The position numbers and the translations under genes are program-made. A DNA stretch of 64,000 nucleotides from Coccinella septempunctata (taxonomy: Eukaryota > Arthropoda > Insecta > Coleoptera > Coccinellidae), in NCBI RefSeq assembly GCF_907165205.1, contig NC_058192.1:28114001-28178000 (forward strand), in the 5' to 3' direction. Shown in pieces: positions 31,222 through 40,779 of this stretch (its first letter is position 1; each line of letters starts with the position of its first letter). The notes beneath the pieces are model-generated. The model did not search any database and was not told the origin of the DNA. It saw only the letters and a program-made list of their open reading frames with translations.

Positions 31222-32581
31222 TCCCCCCGGCTCCGGTTAAAAAATTGAATCCACGATGAATAGGGGATTAAATTTTTCACGGTGAGATCTACTAAGTCCG
31301 GTTAACGGTTTGACTATTCAAGGCAAGACGATTGAGATCGGATTTACAATAAACAAGTTCACCTAATCTACTCCAGGTGGCGTATACTCGGCTAATGCGA
31401 TCTCGGTTACTCCCACTCTATGGTCCGCGTTGACGGCGCGCTTGGATGTCGAAGTTCTGTGTTCTATCAGCCAACCTCCAAATTCCAATTGTCAAATTTC
31501 GCCGGGTGGTTCCAAACTTCGATTTCCACCTCCATCGGTGAAAGAAATGCCGGAAAATAGTGGAAACAGTGCTGGACGGAATCTTCAAAGTGAGTACCAT
31601 TTCGATTTGTCATTCGTTGTGTTATTTCTGAACCATTTTAGGGTGGACCTCGCAAAGCCGGCTCCGGGCACATGTCATGGGGGTTTAACAGTTACCAATA
31701 TCATCGAACCAGGGTAGTTTGGAATACCAGACAGCGTCGTTGGCTCCACCTGTGACGGTGGTGCAATTCTCCGATGATGTTGGAGTCAGCAGCAGTTGTA
31801 GGTTGCATAAAAATTAGAGAAAAGCATCCAGTACACTGACATCCTGGAGCAGAGGGATAACAGGGTGTACGGTGGAATTTCGGAAGAAACGGTAAGTACG
31901 GTCGGTAATTTTAATAAGGAGATACAAATATACTGATCTATTTCACTTACCGTTCAGGCCAGTTTGTAATATCGGTGTAAGCGGTGTCAGCCTGCTATTG
32001 CTATTTTCTATTCGGTTATTGTATTTAACAGTGACACAGGAGTGAAATAGAGACGGACAGGACGGGTGTATCTCACTTATTATTATCGGTTCCACAATTA
32101 GTACAGAAAATTGAATTAATGGTAACGGTTCCTGTTTTTCCAGTGAATTAACGGAATTTTCTGTTGTAGGTGTTCTGGGATACCACTTACCCACTGGATG
32201 ACAGTCAGACGGTCCTGTTTGGTGGCAATAAAGCTGCACAGAACAAACAAAAACTGTACGGAACAGAATCTTCCAACACTGGCAGACCAGGTTAGATCTA
32301 TCGCTTATGGTGGTGGAATCGCGGAAATATAGGTATGTACATTTTGTCAGTTAATAAGGAGATACAAGTATAAGGCTCTATTTCACTCACCTGGGCCCTT
32401 ATTCAGTGAAAGCAGCGGTAGTACCCCATTACTAACCTATTTTCGGTGATGAATATTATTTTTAACGGTAATAGAGGAGTGAAATAGAGTCAGACAGAAC
32501 GGATGTATCCCATTTTATTATCAGTGCATGCTATAATATAACGGTACGGTTGATTTTTATTTTGGTTGCTATACAGTGTAC
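31222..32581 (-). other. G1 3' internal non-coding region with 435-bp direct repeat
   Basis: Between the pol stop and the 3' LTR. The landmark TTAATAAGGAGATACAA occurs near 31913 and 32348, each followed by CTATTTCACT and later by GAGTGAAATAGAG with TGTATC, so about 200 bp are repeated with a 435-bp offset. No coding signal. It might hold RNA export or packaging signals, which is speculation. Confidence 0.55.
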
Positions 32582-35500
32582 TTATTGATGATCAGACGGA
32601 TGGAACGGTTTTAAATCCTTCACATGAATATTGGTGATTTTTTTACCACTGTCATCTTTCAGGTCATAAACAACGGGTGAAATTACTTTCACAACGGTAT
32701 ATGGACCAGAGAACTTGGGAGCCAGTTTGGCTGTAAAGCTATCAACGGCGGATGACAACGGATTAGCACGGCGCAGAACTCTATCACCGACATGGAAACG
32801 AACTTCCCTTCGACGGAGGTTGTAATGGTGAGCCTGTTGCTCAAATGCACGGTACAACCTGGTATTGACAAACTCATAGGCCTCTTGAAGATGACGGATT
32901 TGTTCTGTACGGTGAGTAAGATTTACTCTACTTTCTTCTGGGCTTCTGTTTGTCTCCTCGGTGTCATCGTCTTGGGTGTTTGACGAGTAGATTGCCTTTG
33001 GGACTGTTAATTCCCTTCCATAGTTCAGGAAGGCCGGTGTGAATCCTGTAGATTCTTGTTTTGCGGTGTTCAGGGCGAAAGTTAGTTCACCTAATTTCTC
33101 ATCCCAAGTACAGTGATCGGCTTCACAGAACTGACCTATCATAGTTTTCAACGTACGATTGGCTCGTTCTACGGCGTTGCACTGTGGTGTATACGGAGGG
33201 GTGAAACGGTGAGCAATGTTTAGCTCTCGGAGACTGTTTTTGAACAGTCTACTGTCATATTGTACCCCGTTATCAGATATCACCAGTTTCGGACAGCCAT
33301 ATCGGAGTATAACCTGTTCATACAGGGCTGAATAAACGGTTTTAGCGGTGGCTTTCCGCAACGGACGGCATTCTACCCACTTCGTGAAACGGCCCTGCAT
33401 CACCACTACGTAAGAATTTCCCTTCTTGGAACGGGGAAGTGGCCCAACCACATCTGTACAGACCTCTTGGAACGGTGCATCAGTCATTCTATGTGGTTGC
33501 ATTTTTCCAGGCGTCTTCTGTTGTGGTACTTTGTACCTTTGACAGGATGGGCAGTTTCTTACGTATTTTGCGACATCTCTGAACATCCCTGGCCAGTAAT
33601 AATTCCGGGCTAGCCGAGAGATGGTTTTGGAGATTCCCAGGTGACCAGCTAATTCCGAATCGTGATTTTCTTTCAGGACCTCCAGTCGTTGTTCGGTGGG
33701 TACACAGAGCTTCCATGGTTGTCCGGATCCAACTTCAGTAAAGTCGGAAGAGTCCCAGAAGTGACGATACAGTTTCCCATCCTCAACGGCGAAGTCAGGG
33801 AAATCTTCTGGGTCTCTTTGTACCTCTTGGAGCTTTTTGTTGTACCAACTGCAGCGAAGTTCGACGTCGGCCAGGCATACGGAATCTACAGACGGTAACG
33901 GGTTTCGGGACAGACTGTCGGCGACTTTGTTCAGAGCACCTTTCCGGTATTGGACTTCAAAGTCGAATTGCTGAAGGAAAACGGCCCATCGAGCAATTCT
34001 TCCGGACGGTGACTTGATGGAATTCAGCCATTTCAGACTCATGTGGTCGGAAATTACGGTGAAATGAAATCCTTCCAGGTATGGTCGCAGTTTCTCTATC
34101 GAGAAAACAATGGCGAGACATTCCTTTTCGGACACGGAGTAATTTCTTTCGGCGGTGTTCAAGGTACGGCTGACATAGGCGATCACCCTTTCCTCTCCAT
34201 CAAGAACTTGGGTCAGGGCTCCTCCAAGGCCTACGTCACTGGCGTCTGTTTGCAGGACGAACGGTTGATTAAAATCCGGACAGGCCAGTATCGGTGATTC
34301 GGTCAATTTTTGTTTCTGGAGGTCGAACGCTTTTTGTTGTTCCTCACCCCACTTCCAACGTGGTTTCTTCTTTAACAGGTGAGCTAACGATGAAACGACA
34401 TCGGAAAAGTTCTCTATAAAACGGCGGTACCAGCTAGCAACTCCCAGAAAACGGCGCAATTCACGGATGGTTTTCGGCGCTGGGAATGCTAGGATAGAGG
34501 AAACTTTATCCGGGTCGGTACGGATTCCTTCGGAAGTAACGACATGTCCTAGGTATTTTAGGGATTTTCGCACAAAGTCACACTTTTCGGGGTTGAGACG
34601 AAGATTTGCTTCTCTCAACCGCCGGAATACCTCTCTTAGGTTCTCCAGGTGCTCCTCGAAAGTTTCCCCCAGGACAACTATGTCGTCCAGGTAAGCGAAC
34701 GCCTCCGGTTCCATTTCTGGGGCAATAACGGTGTCTAAGAATCTCTGAAATGTGGCGGAACTAGCGTGAAGACCAAACAGCATGACGGTGAACTGAAACA
34801 ATCCCCTTCCTGGAACTGTGAAGGCAGTAATCGGACGGCTCTCCTTTGCTAACGGTATCTGCCAGTATCCTTGTTTCAGATCCAGTGTGGAGATGTACTT
34901 GGCCTTACGCAGTTTATCCAGAATCCCAGAAATGTACGGCAACGGGTATGCATCTTTTACAGACACTTGGTTGACGGCACGGAAGTCGATGCAAAAACGG
35001 TATTTTCCGTCTTTCTTCCTGACCAATACTACCGGTGAACTCCACGGTGACTTGGAGGGTTCAATCACTCCCTCAGCCAACATACGGTCTACTTCCTGAT
35101 TGAAGATCTCCTGCATTTTCGGGTTTAGGGGTCGGTATCGTTGTTTGATCGGTTCGGTGCCCGGTTTCAGTTTGATCTTATGTTCAATCAGGTCGGTTGT
35201 ACCATATAGGTCTTCAAACTTCTTTAATTCTTCTTGCATAAATGCCTCCAGCTCCTGTTGCTGAGACTCCGTCAATTCCAATAGGTGTTCTTCGGCGGTG
35301 TGAACTTCTGCGGTGGTTTCGACAGGAGTCATCGGTTTCGAGATCAGTCGGCCTTCCAGAAAGCACTCGGCGGTACTGAGATTTACGGAAAACTTGAAAG
35401 TCGACAGAACATCCATCCCCAGAATAATGTCAACCGGTAAGTTTGGTACCAGTAAGAATTTCAAGTCAGGCAGTGTGTAATCGGAAATTTGCACGGTGGT

Positions 35501-35893
35501 GATGTACAGTTTCGGTGTGACGGTGGTTTGTCCGTTCGCTATTATTGCGAAACTGTTGTGCATTGTTTGTCCTGTGATTCCTTTACTTTCACACTGATCG
35601 GCTACGGCCTGACTGCAGAAACTCCTGGTCGCTCCGGAATCTATCAGTGCTCGGAAGTGTTTGCCGGCTATTCTGACCTCTACTAACGGACGGTTATCAT
35701 TACAGGTAGTCGGTGCCAGTGGAGTCAAGATTCCGGGAGATGTGGTCGACTCCGCCTCCAATCTCCCCTTCAGTTTCCCGAACACGGACAGCCTCGTGAA
35801 AGAATGTTTTCCCTCTGGCATCGAGAACAGAAGATTTTCGGTGGCCTGCGACATTCTCGACGCATGTGGCCATATCCACCACATCGGAAACAC
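32582..35893 (-). CDS. pol: G1 Pol: protease, RT, RNase H, integrase (1103 aa)
   Basis: Open for 1103 residues. Protease: ALIDSGATRSF with D85-S-G. RT: motif A LDLKQGYWQI (D338), LFGLHASSATFQRF, catalytic YLDD (401-404), thumb LKYLGHVVTSEG. RNase H: TDAS (D550), E590, D616, ending VADSLSRNP. Integrase: H744/H751/C781/C784 zinc site, then D814 (CTDVVGP), D874 (ISDNG) and E909 (AVER), the last two 35 apart. C-terminus: KFSGPYTVVKV, a GPY/F-type module; no chromodomain. It overlaps gag by 124 nt in the -1 frame, so it is probably made by ribosomal frameshifting. The first Met lies in the overlap and is unlikely to be the true start. Confidence 0.95.
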   Translation of the reverse strand: MFPMWWIWPHASRMSQATENLLFSMPEGKHSFTRLSVFGKLKGRLEAESTTSPGILTPLAPTTCNDNRPLVEVRIAGKHFRALIDSGATRSFCSQAVADQCESKGITGQTMHNSFAIIANGQTTVTPKLYITTVQISDYTLPDLKFLLVPNLPVDIILGMDVLSTFKFSVNLSTAECFLEGRLISKPMTPVETTAEVHTAEEHLLELTESQQQELEAFMQEELKKFEDLYGTTDLIEHKIKLKPGTEPIKQRYRPLNPKMQEIFNQEVDRMLAEGVIEPSKSPWSSPVVLVRKKDGKYRFCIDFRAVNQVSVKDAYPLPYISGILDKLRKAKYISTLDLKQGYWQIPLAKESRPITAFTVPGRGLFQFTVMLFGLHASSATFQRFLDTVIAPEMEPEAFAYLDDIVVLGETFEEHLENLREVFRRLREANLRLNPEKCDFVRKSLKYLGHVVTSEGIRTDPDKVSSILAFPAPKTIRELRRFLGVASWYRRFIENFSDVVSSLAHLLKKKPRWKWGEEQQKAFDLQKQKLTESPILACPDFNQPFVLQTDASDVGLGGALTQVLDGEERVIAYVSRTLNTAERNYSVSEKECLAIVFSIEKLRPYLEGFHFTVISDHMSLKWLNSIKSPSGRIARWAVFLQQFDFEVQYRKGALNKVADSLSRNPLPSVDSVCLADVELRCSWYNKKLQEVQRDPEDFPDFAVEDGKLYRHFWDSSDFTEVGSGQPWKLCVPTEQRLEVLKENHDSELAGHLGISKTISRLARNYYWPGMFRDVAKYVRNCPSCQRYKVPQQKTPGKMQPHRMTDAPFQEVCTDVVGPLPRSKKGNSYVVVMQGRFTKWVECRPLRKATAKTVYSALYEQVILRYGCPKLVISDNGVQYDSRLFKNSLRELNIAHRFTPPYTPQCNAVERANRTLKTMIGQFCEADHCTWDEKLGELTFALNTAKQESTGFTPAFLNYGRELTVPKAIYSSNTQDDDTEETNRSPEESRVNLTHRTEQIRHLQEAYEFVNTRLYRAFEQQAHHYNLRRREVRFHVGDRVLRRANPLSSAVDSFTAKLAPKFSGPYTVVKVISPVVYDLKDDSGKKITNIHVKDLKPFHPSDHQ

Positions 35894-37614
35894 TGTGTCT
35901 GGAAGGACACTCTCCTCCCTGAAGGTGGTTCCGTCCGGTCAGCGGGGCTATTTTCGGCTGGACGGCGGGGTGGCGGTGTTGCAGGTCTGGATCGACCTTC
36001 GGACCTGTCTCCAGAAGTCGGACTGTGTGATTCCTGTGGCTGGGCTATTGACTCTCTGGACTTGGGTGGCTCTGGACGGCTTTCCCCCGGCGGAGAAAGT
36101 CGTGTCTGGTTGGTTGGTGTCGGCGGGACTGACTCCCTGCGATCCGTTGTTTGGCGAACCTGTTCTCCGGTATCCATAGAAAAACTGGCTTGATATCGGT
36201 TCAGTTGACGGGGACTGTATGTCAGGTGAGGTTCCTCCACGAAACCTGGTTTGGAGGGTGGCCGGGTGTACTGGCTCATCTGCCACTGGACCAGTTCAAA
36301 ATCTTTTCCCTCACGGAGAAGTTCATCATAAGTCTTGGTCTCCTGGAAGGCCAAGGCTTGCTGTAAGGGCGGGATCAACCTCTGTCGGATAAGCCGGATC
36401 TGCTCCACCTCGGATGGTTTTGCATAGGTGAGTTTCTGGAACAAGTTCTGCATCCGGGTAACATATAGAAGCAACTTTTCTTCAGGGCCTTGTGTTCGCC
36501 TTTTTATTTCCTCCAACAGATTTTCCTCATAGTTAACTGGCAGAAATGCTTCTTTCAGTTGGCTGCTAAAGTCCTCCCAGTCCTTGAAAGTACCTCTCCG
36601 GGGAATGAACCAATCCCTCGCATCTTTTCGTAGTAATTCATACACTGATTCGAAAACTTGCTCCAGGGATACCCTACGGGACTCAGTCAGTCTCTCCACC
36701 TCCTCAAGAAATCCGGTCACACCACCAGCGCCATCAAAGGAGATGTTCCATTTGTGTACCGGAACAATTGGTACTGTTGATAGAGACTCCGGTTCCGATC
36801 TGGCAGGTGTTGTGATAATTGGCCGGTCAGAATTCATCCACGGTGCAGGTAAGTGTGGAAAAGACACCCTTCGTGTGGAATTAACCCATCTACTTTGTGT
36901 CGGACCCTCAGGTGTTGCTGTCCCACAGTCCTGCGACTGTGTAAGAGGTATCGCTGGTAATTGTTGCAGTAATGCTCTACATGTCTGCCTTGTCTCATTC
37001 ATGACCCGTTCTAATGATGGATTTCTTACAGGTGTACCGGTACGTGAGACATCAACTAGTGCAGGAGGGTCGGCACCATCTCCTAAGTCGATAAGTGATG
37101 TCTCAACCTTCGATAACCTCTCCGGTTGGATCGGTGACATCCCAGGTGAATTGGGCACCTCCTCATCCAAAAGAGACCTCTGACTTCGGTTAGATGTCTG
37201 CGGCTGTTCACGATCACTCTTCCTACGCAGCTCCTCCAGTGTCTCCAATGCTTTATCTGTAGTCGCCTTCATTTGTTCAATCAATTGTAACTGTGCTGTG
37301 TCTGCGGTGACAATAAAGTTCAGCCTGCCTTGAATGTGTATTAATCTGGTGTAAATTCGCGAAAATTCGTTAGCCGCATTATTATGATTGAAGTTCTGAA
37401 GGGATTCTACCAAATCGGTGAGTTTATTTTGACATATCTCAATCTCGGAGGCGGGATTCAATGATGTTGGGGGTAGTAGAGGTTCATTAGACTGAAGCAC
37501 CTGTCGTAGCAGACTCCGTTTAGTCATCACAGTACCGGGTATCGATTGTCCTCTCAGTTGTAATTCGAATGTAAGTTCATCACTGAGTAACCGGTTCACA
37601 TCCATGTTCGACAT
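35770..37614 (-). CDS. gag: G1 Gag (614 aa) with CCHC zinc knuckle
   Basis: Starts MSNMDVNRLLSDEL at 37614. The N-terminal third is helical with Gln/Leu-rich stretches. The capsid-like core is around SFDGAGGVTGFLEEVERLTE, DWFIPRRGTFKDWEDFSSQL and YVTRMQNLFQKL. A Pro/Arg-rich linker is followed by one knuckle, CFRCGGYGHMRREC (CX2CX4HX4C), and a second cysteine cluster, CSRCQRENILSRGCPC. It is the structural protein of the retrotransposon particle. The last 124 nt overlap pol. I found no canonical slippery heptamer in the correct phase; CAG AGG GAA AAC is the nearest. Confidence 0.9.
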   Translation of the reverse strand: MSNMDVNRLLSDELTFELQLRGQSIPGTVMTKRSLLRQVLQSNEPLLPPTSLNPASEIEICQNKLTDLVESLQNFNHNNAANEFSRIYTRLIHIQGRLNFIVTADTAQLQLIEQMKATTDKALETLEELRRKSDREQPQTSNRSQRSLLDEEVPNSPGMSPIQPERLSKVETSLIDLGDGADPPALVDVSRTGTPVRNPSLERVMNETRQTCRALLQQLPAIPLTQSQDCGTATPEGPTQSRWVNSTRRVSFPHLPAPWMNSDRPIITTPARSEPESLSTVPIVPVHKWNISFDGAGGVTGFLEEVERLTESRRVSLEQVFESVYELLRKDARDWFIPRRGTFKDWEDFSSQLKEAFLPVNYEENLLEEIKRRTQGPEEKLLLYVTRMQNLFQKLTYAKPSEVEQIRLIRQRLIPPLQQALAFQETKTYDELLREGKDFELVQWQMSQYTRPPSKPGFVEEPHLTYSPRQLNRYQASFSMDTGEQVRQTTDRRESVPPTPTNQTRLSPPGESRPEPPKSRESIAQPQESHSPTSGDRSEGRSRPATPPPRRPAENSPADRTEPPSGRRVSFQTQCFRCGGYGHMRRECRRPPKIFCSRCQRENILSRGCPCSGN

Positions 37615-38641
37615 ATTATTTCAACTAAGTCCGATTCAGAACGCACCAATATTTCACACTCGGTATGTCTTTCACAATCCGTTTAAGTTCTAAGTCCAAC
37701 CCGGTAAGTTAATCGTTAGCCAACCTATTCACTTAAGTTCGAAGTGGGTATCGGTGTACCCCAAACAAAAATTAAGTCTAAGTCCCGGTGTATCAAAAAA
37801 AGTCTAAGTCCCGGCGCACCAAAAACGATCTAAGTCCCGATGTATCACAAAAAAAATTTTCAAGTCCAACGTTATTCGAAAAAATTTCTATCAGTCCCAC
37901 TAAAGTCCGAAAATATTCGAGAAATACCGCACACAATCGCAAGTCACTTCGTATAGTCCGAAAAAATTTCCTGAAATTCGAATAGCACCAAAACGCACAG
38001 GTTAAATTTCCAAAAAGTCTTCAAAGTTCAATAGCCATAAAATAAATCACAATAATTGACTTTCAGTTTTCAGGAAAATCAGAAATAATCGGTAAGTTTC
38101 AACAGTACAGGTCAAAAGAAAATAGAAAACAGGTAGATAGGTTATCAACAGGTAATAGGTGATTCCCTATTGAACCGATAGGTAAATCACACCTATTAAA
38201 TTTTACCAATTGCGACAATAAATTTTCAATTTTTCAAAGTCCGGAAATTCACTCACCTTCAATGTGAAATTAAAACAGTTCAATTCAATAAATCAGAAAT
38301 ATGCAATTAGAAATCGGAAATAATTTTCATTGATATAACGGCGGAATAACAGTTCAGTTTTCAACAACTCAATACAGTAATCGGCAAAAGGAATAATCAC
38401 AAATTATTTTCAACGGGGTTCAACAGTAGGAAAATTTTCAAAATATAGTCCAATTCAATTCACAGTATAACAGTTCAATATGGAGTGGCAGGGAATAAAA
38501 CACAGTTCAAGTTTATTTTTCACAGTTTTCCGTTCAAGGAATAGTTACTCACTGTTCTGAGGTTTTACTCACTGTTTCGGGAATTCACTCACTGTCCGGT
38601 TATTGTCTCTCACCTCAGTTGTTTCCTGGTAGATTCTGAAC
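37615..38641 (-). other. G1 5' leader
   Basis: About 1.0 kb between the primer-binding site and the gag start, without a frame. It is rich in AAGTCC/AAGTTC words near 37650-37830 and AT-rich elsewhere. It would contain packaging signals by analogy with other LTR elements; none can be pinpointed. Confidence 0.6.
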
Positions 38642-38661
38642 GGTCCCTGCTCGTTGCGCCA
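38642..38661 (-). other. G1 primer-binding site
   Basis: TGGCGCAACGAGCAGGGACC on the minus strand, four bases after the end of the 5' LTR. The TGGCGC start and position fit a tRNA-primed minus-strand start. The primer tRNA is not identified. Confidence 0.65.
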
Positions 38662-38665
38662 TTTT

Positions 38666-40023
38666 TGTAACGGGGTTTTCCTCGGTGGACTCGAGCGCCA
38701 GCTATTCTTTAAGGGAGAATAGCAAACCTACCCTGGCAGCTACTAGCCGGAGACAGGGTTCCCTTGTGTCTAGGGTGTTAGCGACGCACAATGATAGGCA
38801 GAATCAACGTATACAACTTTTATTTGTCGATTCGTAAAAGGGGAACACAAATAGCTCTATTACAAAATTCGGTGACTCGAAATCAGTGAGATTTACAGGG
38901 CAAAACTGACGGAATAACACTGGATCCGATCTCAAACGGTATACGGGGGTTAACGGACTTGTTCGCCAGCCAAAACCTGAGACGTACACTTGACGGACAG
39001 ATATTGGACTTCAGCCAGGTTAGGGGATGAAAGACAGCACAGAAATACGACGGCTCACCCTCAGGCTCGTTCGGCACTCCCCGGGTATCCACACCAGCAG
39101 AATGCCTCCCTAACCGTAAAGGTGAACACCGGAACGGGGTAAAAAGACGGGAACTGAGGAAAGGGTGCGCCACCCCAAAGTGTCCTCGGTTCCCCCCGGG
39201 TATCCACACCAGCAGGATACTTTAACGATAGTAGGGGTGGAACTAGATACGACGGGAAATTTCAGGAAAGGGTGAGCCACCCCAAAGTGCCTTCGCCAAC
39301 CCCTCGGGTATCCACACCAGCAGGGTACGTTAATGACAGTAGGGGCGGAACTCAGACTCGGGTATGAGAGGGATGTAGACGGAAAACTGAAGTTCCAATA
39401 TTATAAAAAAATAACGGCGTGTCGTCTTACCTCTGGTTCTATATTCGGCCACTTACACTCAAAACTCGAGACAATCACCCCAACTGTGGTGACGGAGAAA
39501 AGGCAAAAAAAAATTTAAACTCTTAGAAAATGAAAACCCCAAAAAAAACAATTTTTCTAAAATAACTCGGCGGACGGCGCTAGTAATTCGAATCAAGCGA
39601 AAATCGTAAAAATCACAAGTGAACAATCAGGTTATAATTCGTAAGTGAAGTGGCCTGCGGGGGAACATCTGATTTTATACCCACAGGGGGGGTGCGGAAA
39701 TCAGATGTGCCCGACAGTCGAAATTCGGTAAATTTGCGTCGATGAAAACGTCTTAATTTCGACTCATCTGTGCTAGCGAACAGAAAAACTCGGTTATCTT
39801 CCAATTCAGGATGTTTTATACGGTGCGACATCGTTTTTAGGAAATAAAAACGGAATAAAAACGGTACGGTATGTTTACAATTCCGAACGATGTCGGAATC
39901 CTGAATTGGAAATTCGAAAAGATTTTTCGGAAATTAATTCGAAACAAAATTATTTAAAAATGAAAACTAAAATAATTATTCTAAAATGAGGGAATAGGTT
40001 TGAAAACCCATTTTCTCATTACA
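38666..40023 (-). repeat. G1 5' LTR
   Basis: 1358 bp, near-identical to the other LTR, with the same three GGGTATCCACACCAGCAG blocks (near 39083, 39196 and 39307). Differences seen include a GAACG insertion near 39133 and a few substitutions, so insertion is recent but not immediate. As the 5' LTR on the minus strand it should carry the promoter; I could not place a TATA box with confidence. Confidence 0.9.
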
Positions 40024-40065
40024 AAGTGTCCGAATTCCTGCTATCTCTCCCAACTTAATCTCAAA

Positions 40066-40380
40066 ATTCTAATAAATAAATGTTCCTAAAGTGTGGCTGT
40101 CTCCACTACTAATATAATTTTAAAACACTTTTTCTAAGATCAGTGATACTGAAAAGTTCATAGATTGTTTTGTTTATTTTATTTTATTGTATTTTACATC
40201 TAATTGTTTGTTGTAAATGTTAATATTTTATATGAAAGTAGATGTGATATACTACCTGTGATATTGGGCCGGGCAGCGTCGTCTGGTCCACGTTTCCCGC
40301 AAGAAACGGTAATATTTTAGTTTCATAAATGACATTATACATTATATTTTGCTATGTATGAGACTAACGGAAATAAAGAA
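40066..40380 (+). other. A2 3' UTR
   Basis: After the P1 target repeat the sequence AAATAAATGTTCCTAAAGTG and GGCTGTCTCCAC matches the A1 end (7855-7890), and it continues to AGAAACGGTAATATTTTAG, GTATGAGACTAACGG and AAATAAAGAA at 40380. It carries the double hairpin at 40266-40307. Confidence 0.8.
40266..40307 (+). promoter_or_regulatory. A2 3'-UTR double hairpin (covarying)
   Basis: Stem 1: GGGCCGGG 40266-40273 pairs with TCTGGTCC 40282-40289 around an 8-nt loop. Compared with A1 (GAGTCGGA/TCTGGCTC), the second pair changed A-T to G-C, and the fourth changed T-G to C-G; others move between Watson-Crick and G-U. Stem 2 GTTTC/GAAAC is unchanged. Pairing is kept while the bases change. Confidence 0.65.
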
Positions 40381-40394
40381 TATACTACCGAGGA
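40381..40394 (-). tRNA. tRNA-Asp 5' remnant (14 nt)
   Basis: The minus strand reads TCCTCGGTAGTATA, the first 14 nt of tRNA-Asp. All seven acceptor bases (TCCTCGG) pair, with two G-U, to the acceptor strand CTGGGGA of the remnant at 4076-4137. It directly follows the A2 3' end. It overlaps the 3' remnant by TATA, which would be a 4-bp target duplication. It is short, so its identification rests on position and pairing. Confidence 0.6.
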
Positions 40395-40468
40395 TATACT
40401 ACAGTATATTGGAACAGTAAAATTCCGTCTTCCACAAGAACTAAAGGCAGAAAATCAATTTTGAGGTT

Positions 40469-40683
40469 ATGGCCACATGGAAACTCGAAGAAATCGAGAT
40501 TATCCGTGATTATGTCAGTGAAACACGAAATGCTATAACTAAAGAAGATCATGAAAACATCAGAACAAAGTTGAAGAAACCTCTTACACCGATCCTTGGC
40601 GGCTATCAAGAGGAAATACCTAGAACTACACAGGTTGGTGAAGGAATATACAACAAGGGATGAAACAAACACAATGTCACACA
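40469..40683 (+). pseudogene. A3 first Myb/SANT repeat
   Basis: Start in context TTGAGGTTATGGCCACATGG. MATWKLEEIEIIRDYVSETR, then AITKEDHENIRTKL. A one-base frameshift near 40595 continues as LAAIKRKYLELHRLV. It corresponds to repeat 1 of A5 and A6. The second repeat is lost where the foreign block begins. Confidence 0.75.
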
Positions 40684-40685
40684 TC

Positions 40686-40703
40686 TGGCGCCCGAGCAGG
40701 GAC
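40686..40703 (+). other. Primer-binding-site-like motif TGGCGCCCGAGCAGGGAC
   Basis: An 18-nt match to the complement of a lysine tRNA 3' end as used by LTR retroelements. The first 13 nt recur at 41967-41979 after an LTR-like stretch. No LTR is recognisable just upstream here, so this may be the debris of an LTR element. Confidence 0.35.
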
Positions 40704-40779
40704 TTCTGCTGTTCTGTGAGTAGTTCCTGTTACCTTAATCGTACCGTTTTCTTTAAATATTCTGCACTGTTTTTGGACA

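Larger units (their letters stand above)
29871..40023 (-). mobile_element. G1: apparently intact Ty3/gypsy LTR retrotransposon
   Basis: Minus-strand element of about 10.15 kb. LTRs at 29871-31221 (3') and 38666-40023 (5'), each TGTAATG...TTACA on the minus strand. The 4-bp target duplication is AAGT (29867-29870 and 40024-40027). Primer site TGGCGCAACGAGCAGGGACC (38661-38642) lies four bases inside the 5' LTR. Polypurine GCCGGGGGGA (31231-31222) abuts the 3' LTR. gag and pol are both open, so it may be competent. The LTRs are nearly identical with small indels (1351 versus 1358 bp). No envelope-like frame is seen. Confidence 0.9.
28960..40053 (+). mobile_element. Penelope-like element P1, containing gypsy G1
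   Basis: Bounded by an exact 12-bp repeat CTTAATCTCAAA (28948-28959 and 40054-40065), across which the A2 3' UTR rejoins. Net of G1 the element is about 940 bp (28960-29870 plus 40024-40053), so it is strongly 5'-truncated. It codes for the C-terminal GIY-YIG-type region of a Penelope protein (separate entry). Its terminal part (29803-29855) has a hairpin followed by CCGAAACGTCGGCG and AAATAAAAG, shared with the inverted repeat K1 at 47319. Confidence 0.75.
8486..40380 (+). mobile_element. A2: R2-superfamily LINE, split by many insertions
   Basis: The pieces of one element in order are: 5' UTR and Myb region (8486-9735), RT (14827-16728 and its duplicate 20428-22329), knuckle and endonuclease (22330-22721, 28725-28947), and 3' UTR (40066-40380). 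Joining across the insertions restores the order seen in A1 and A4. The interrupting elements are MITE M2, CR1-like C1 with DNA transposon D, the foldback element F with LINE B1, and a Penelope-like element with gypsy G1. The 3' end GGAAATAAAGAA at 40380 is followed by the tRNA-Asp 5' remnant. Confidence 0.8.

Noticed and set aside
33662..35099. Several plus-strand frames of 75-93 residues
   Set aside because: They lie opposite the intact G1 pol gene and show no recognisable domain.
35770..35893. Canonical -1 slippery heptamer in the gag-pol overlap
   Set aside because: Candidates such as GGGAAAA are out of phase with the gag codons; the frameshift is inferred only from the frame relation.
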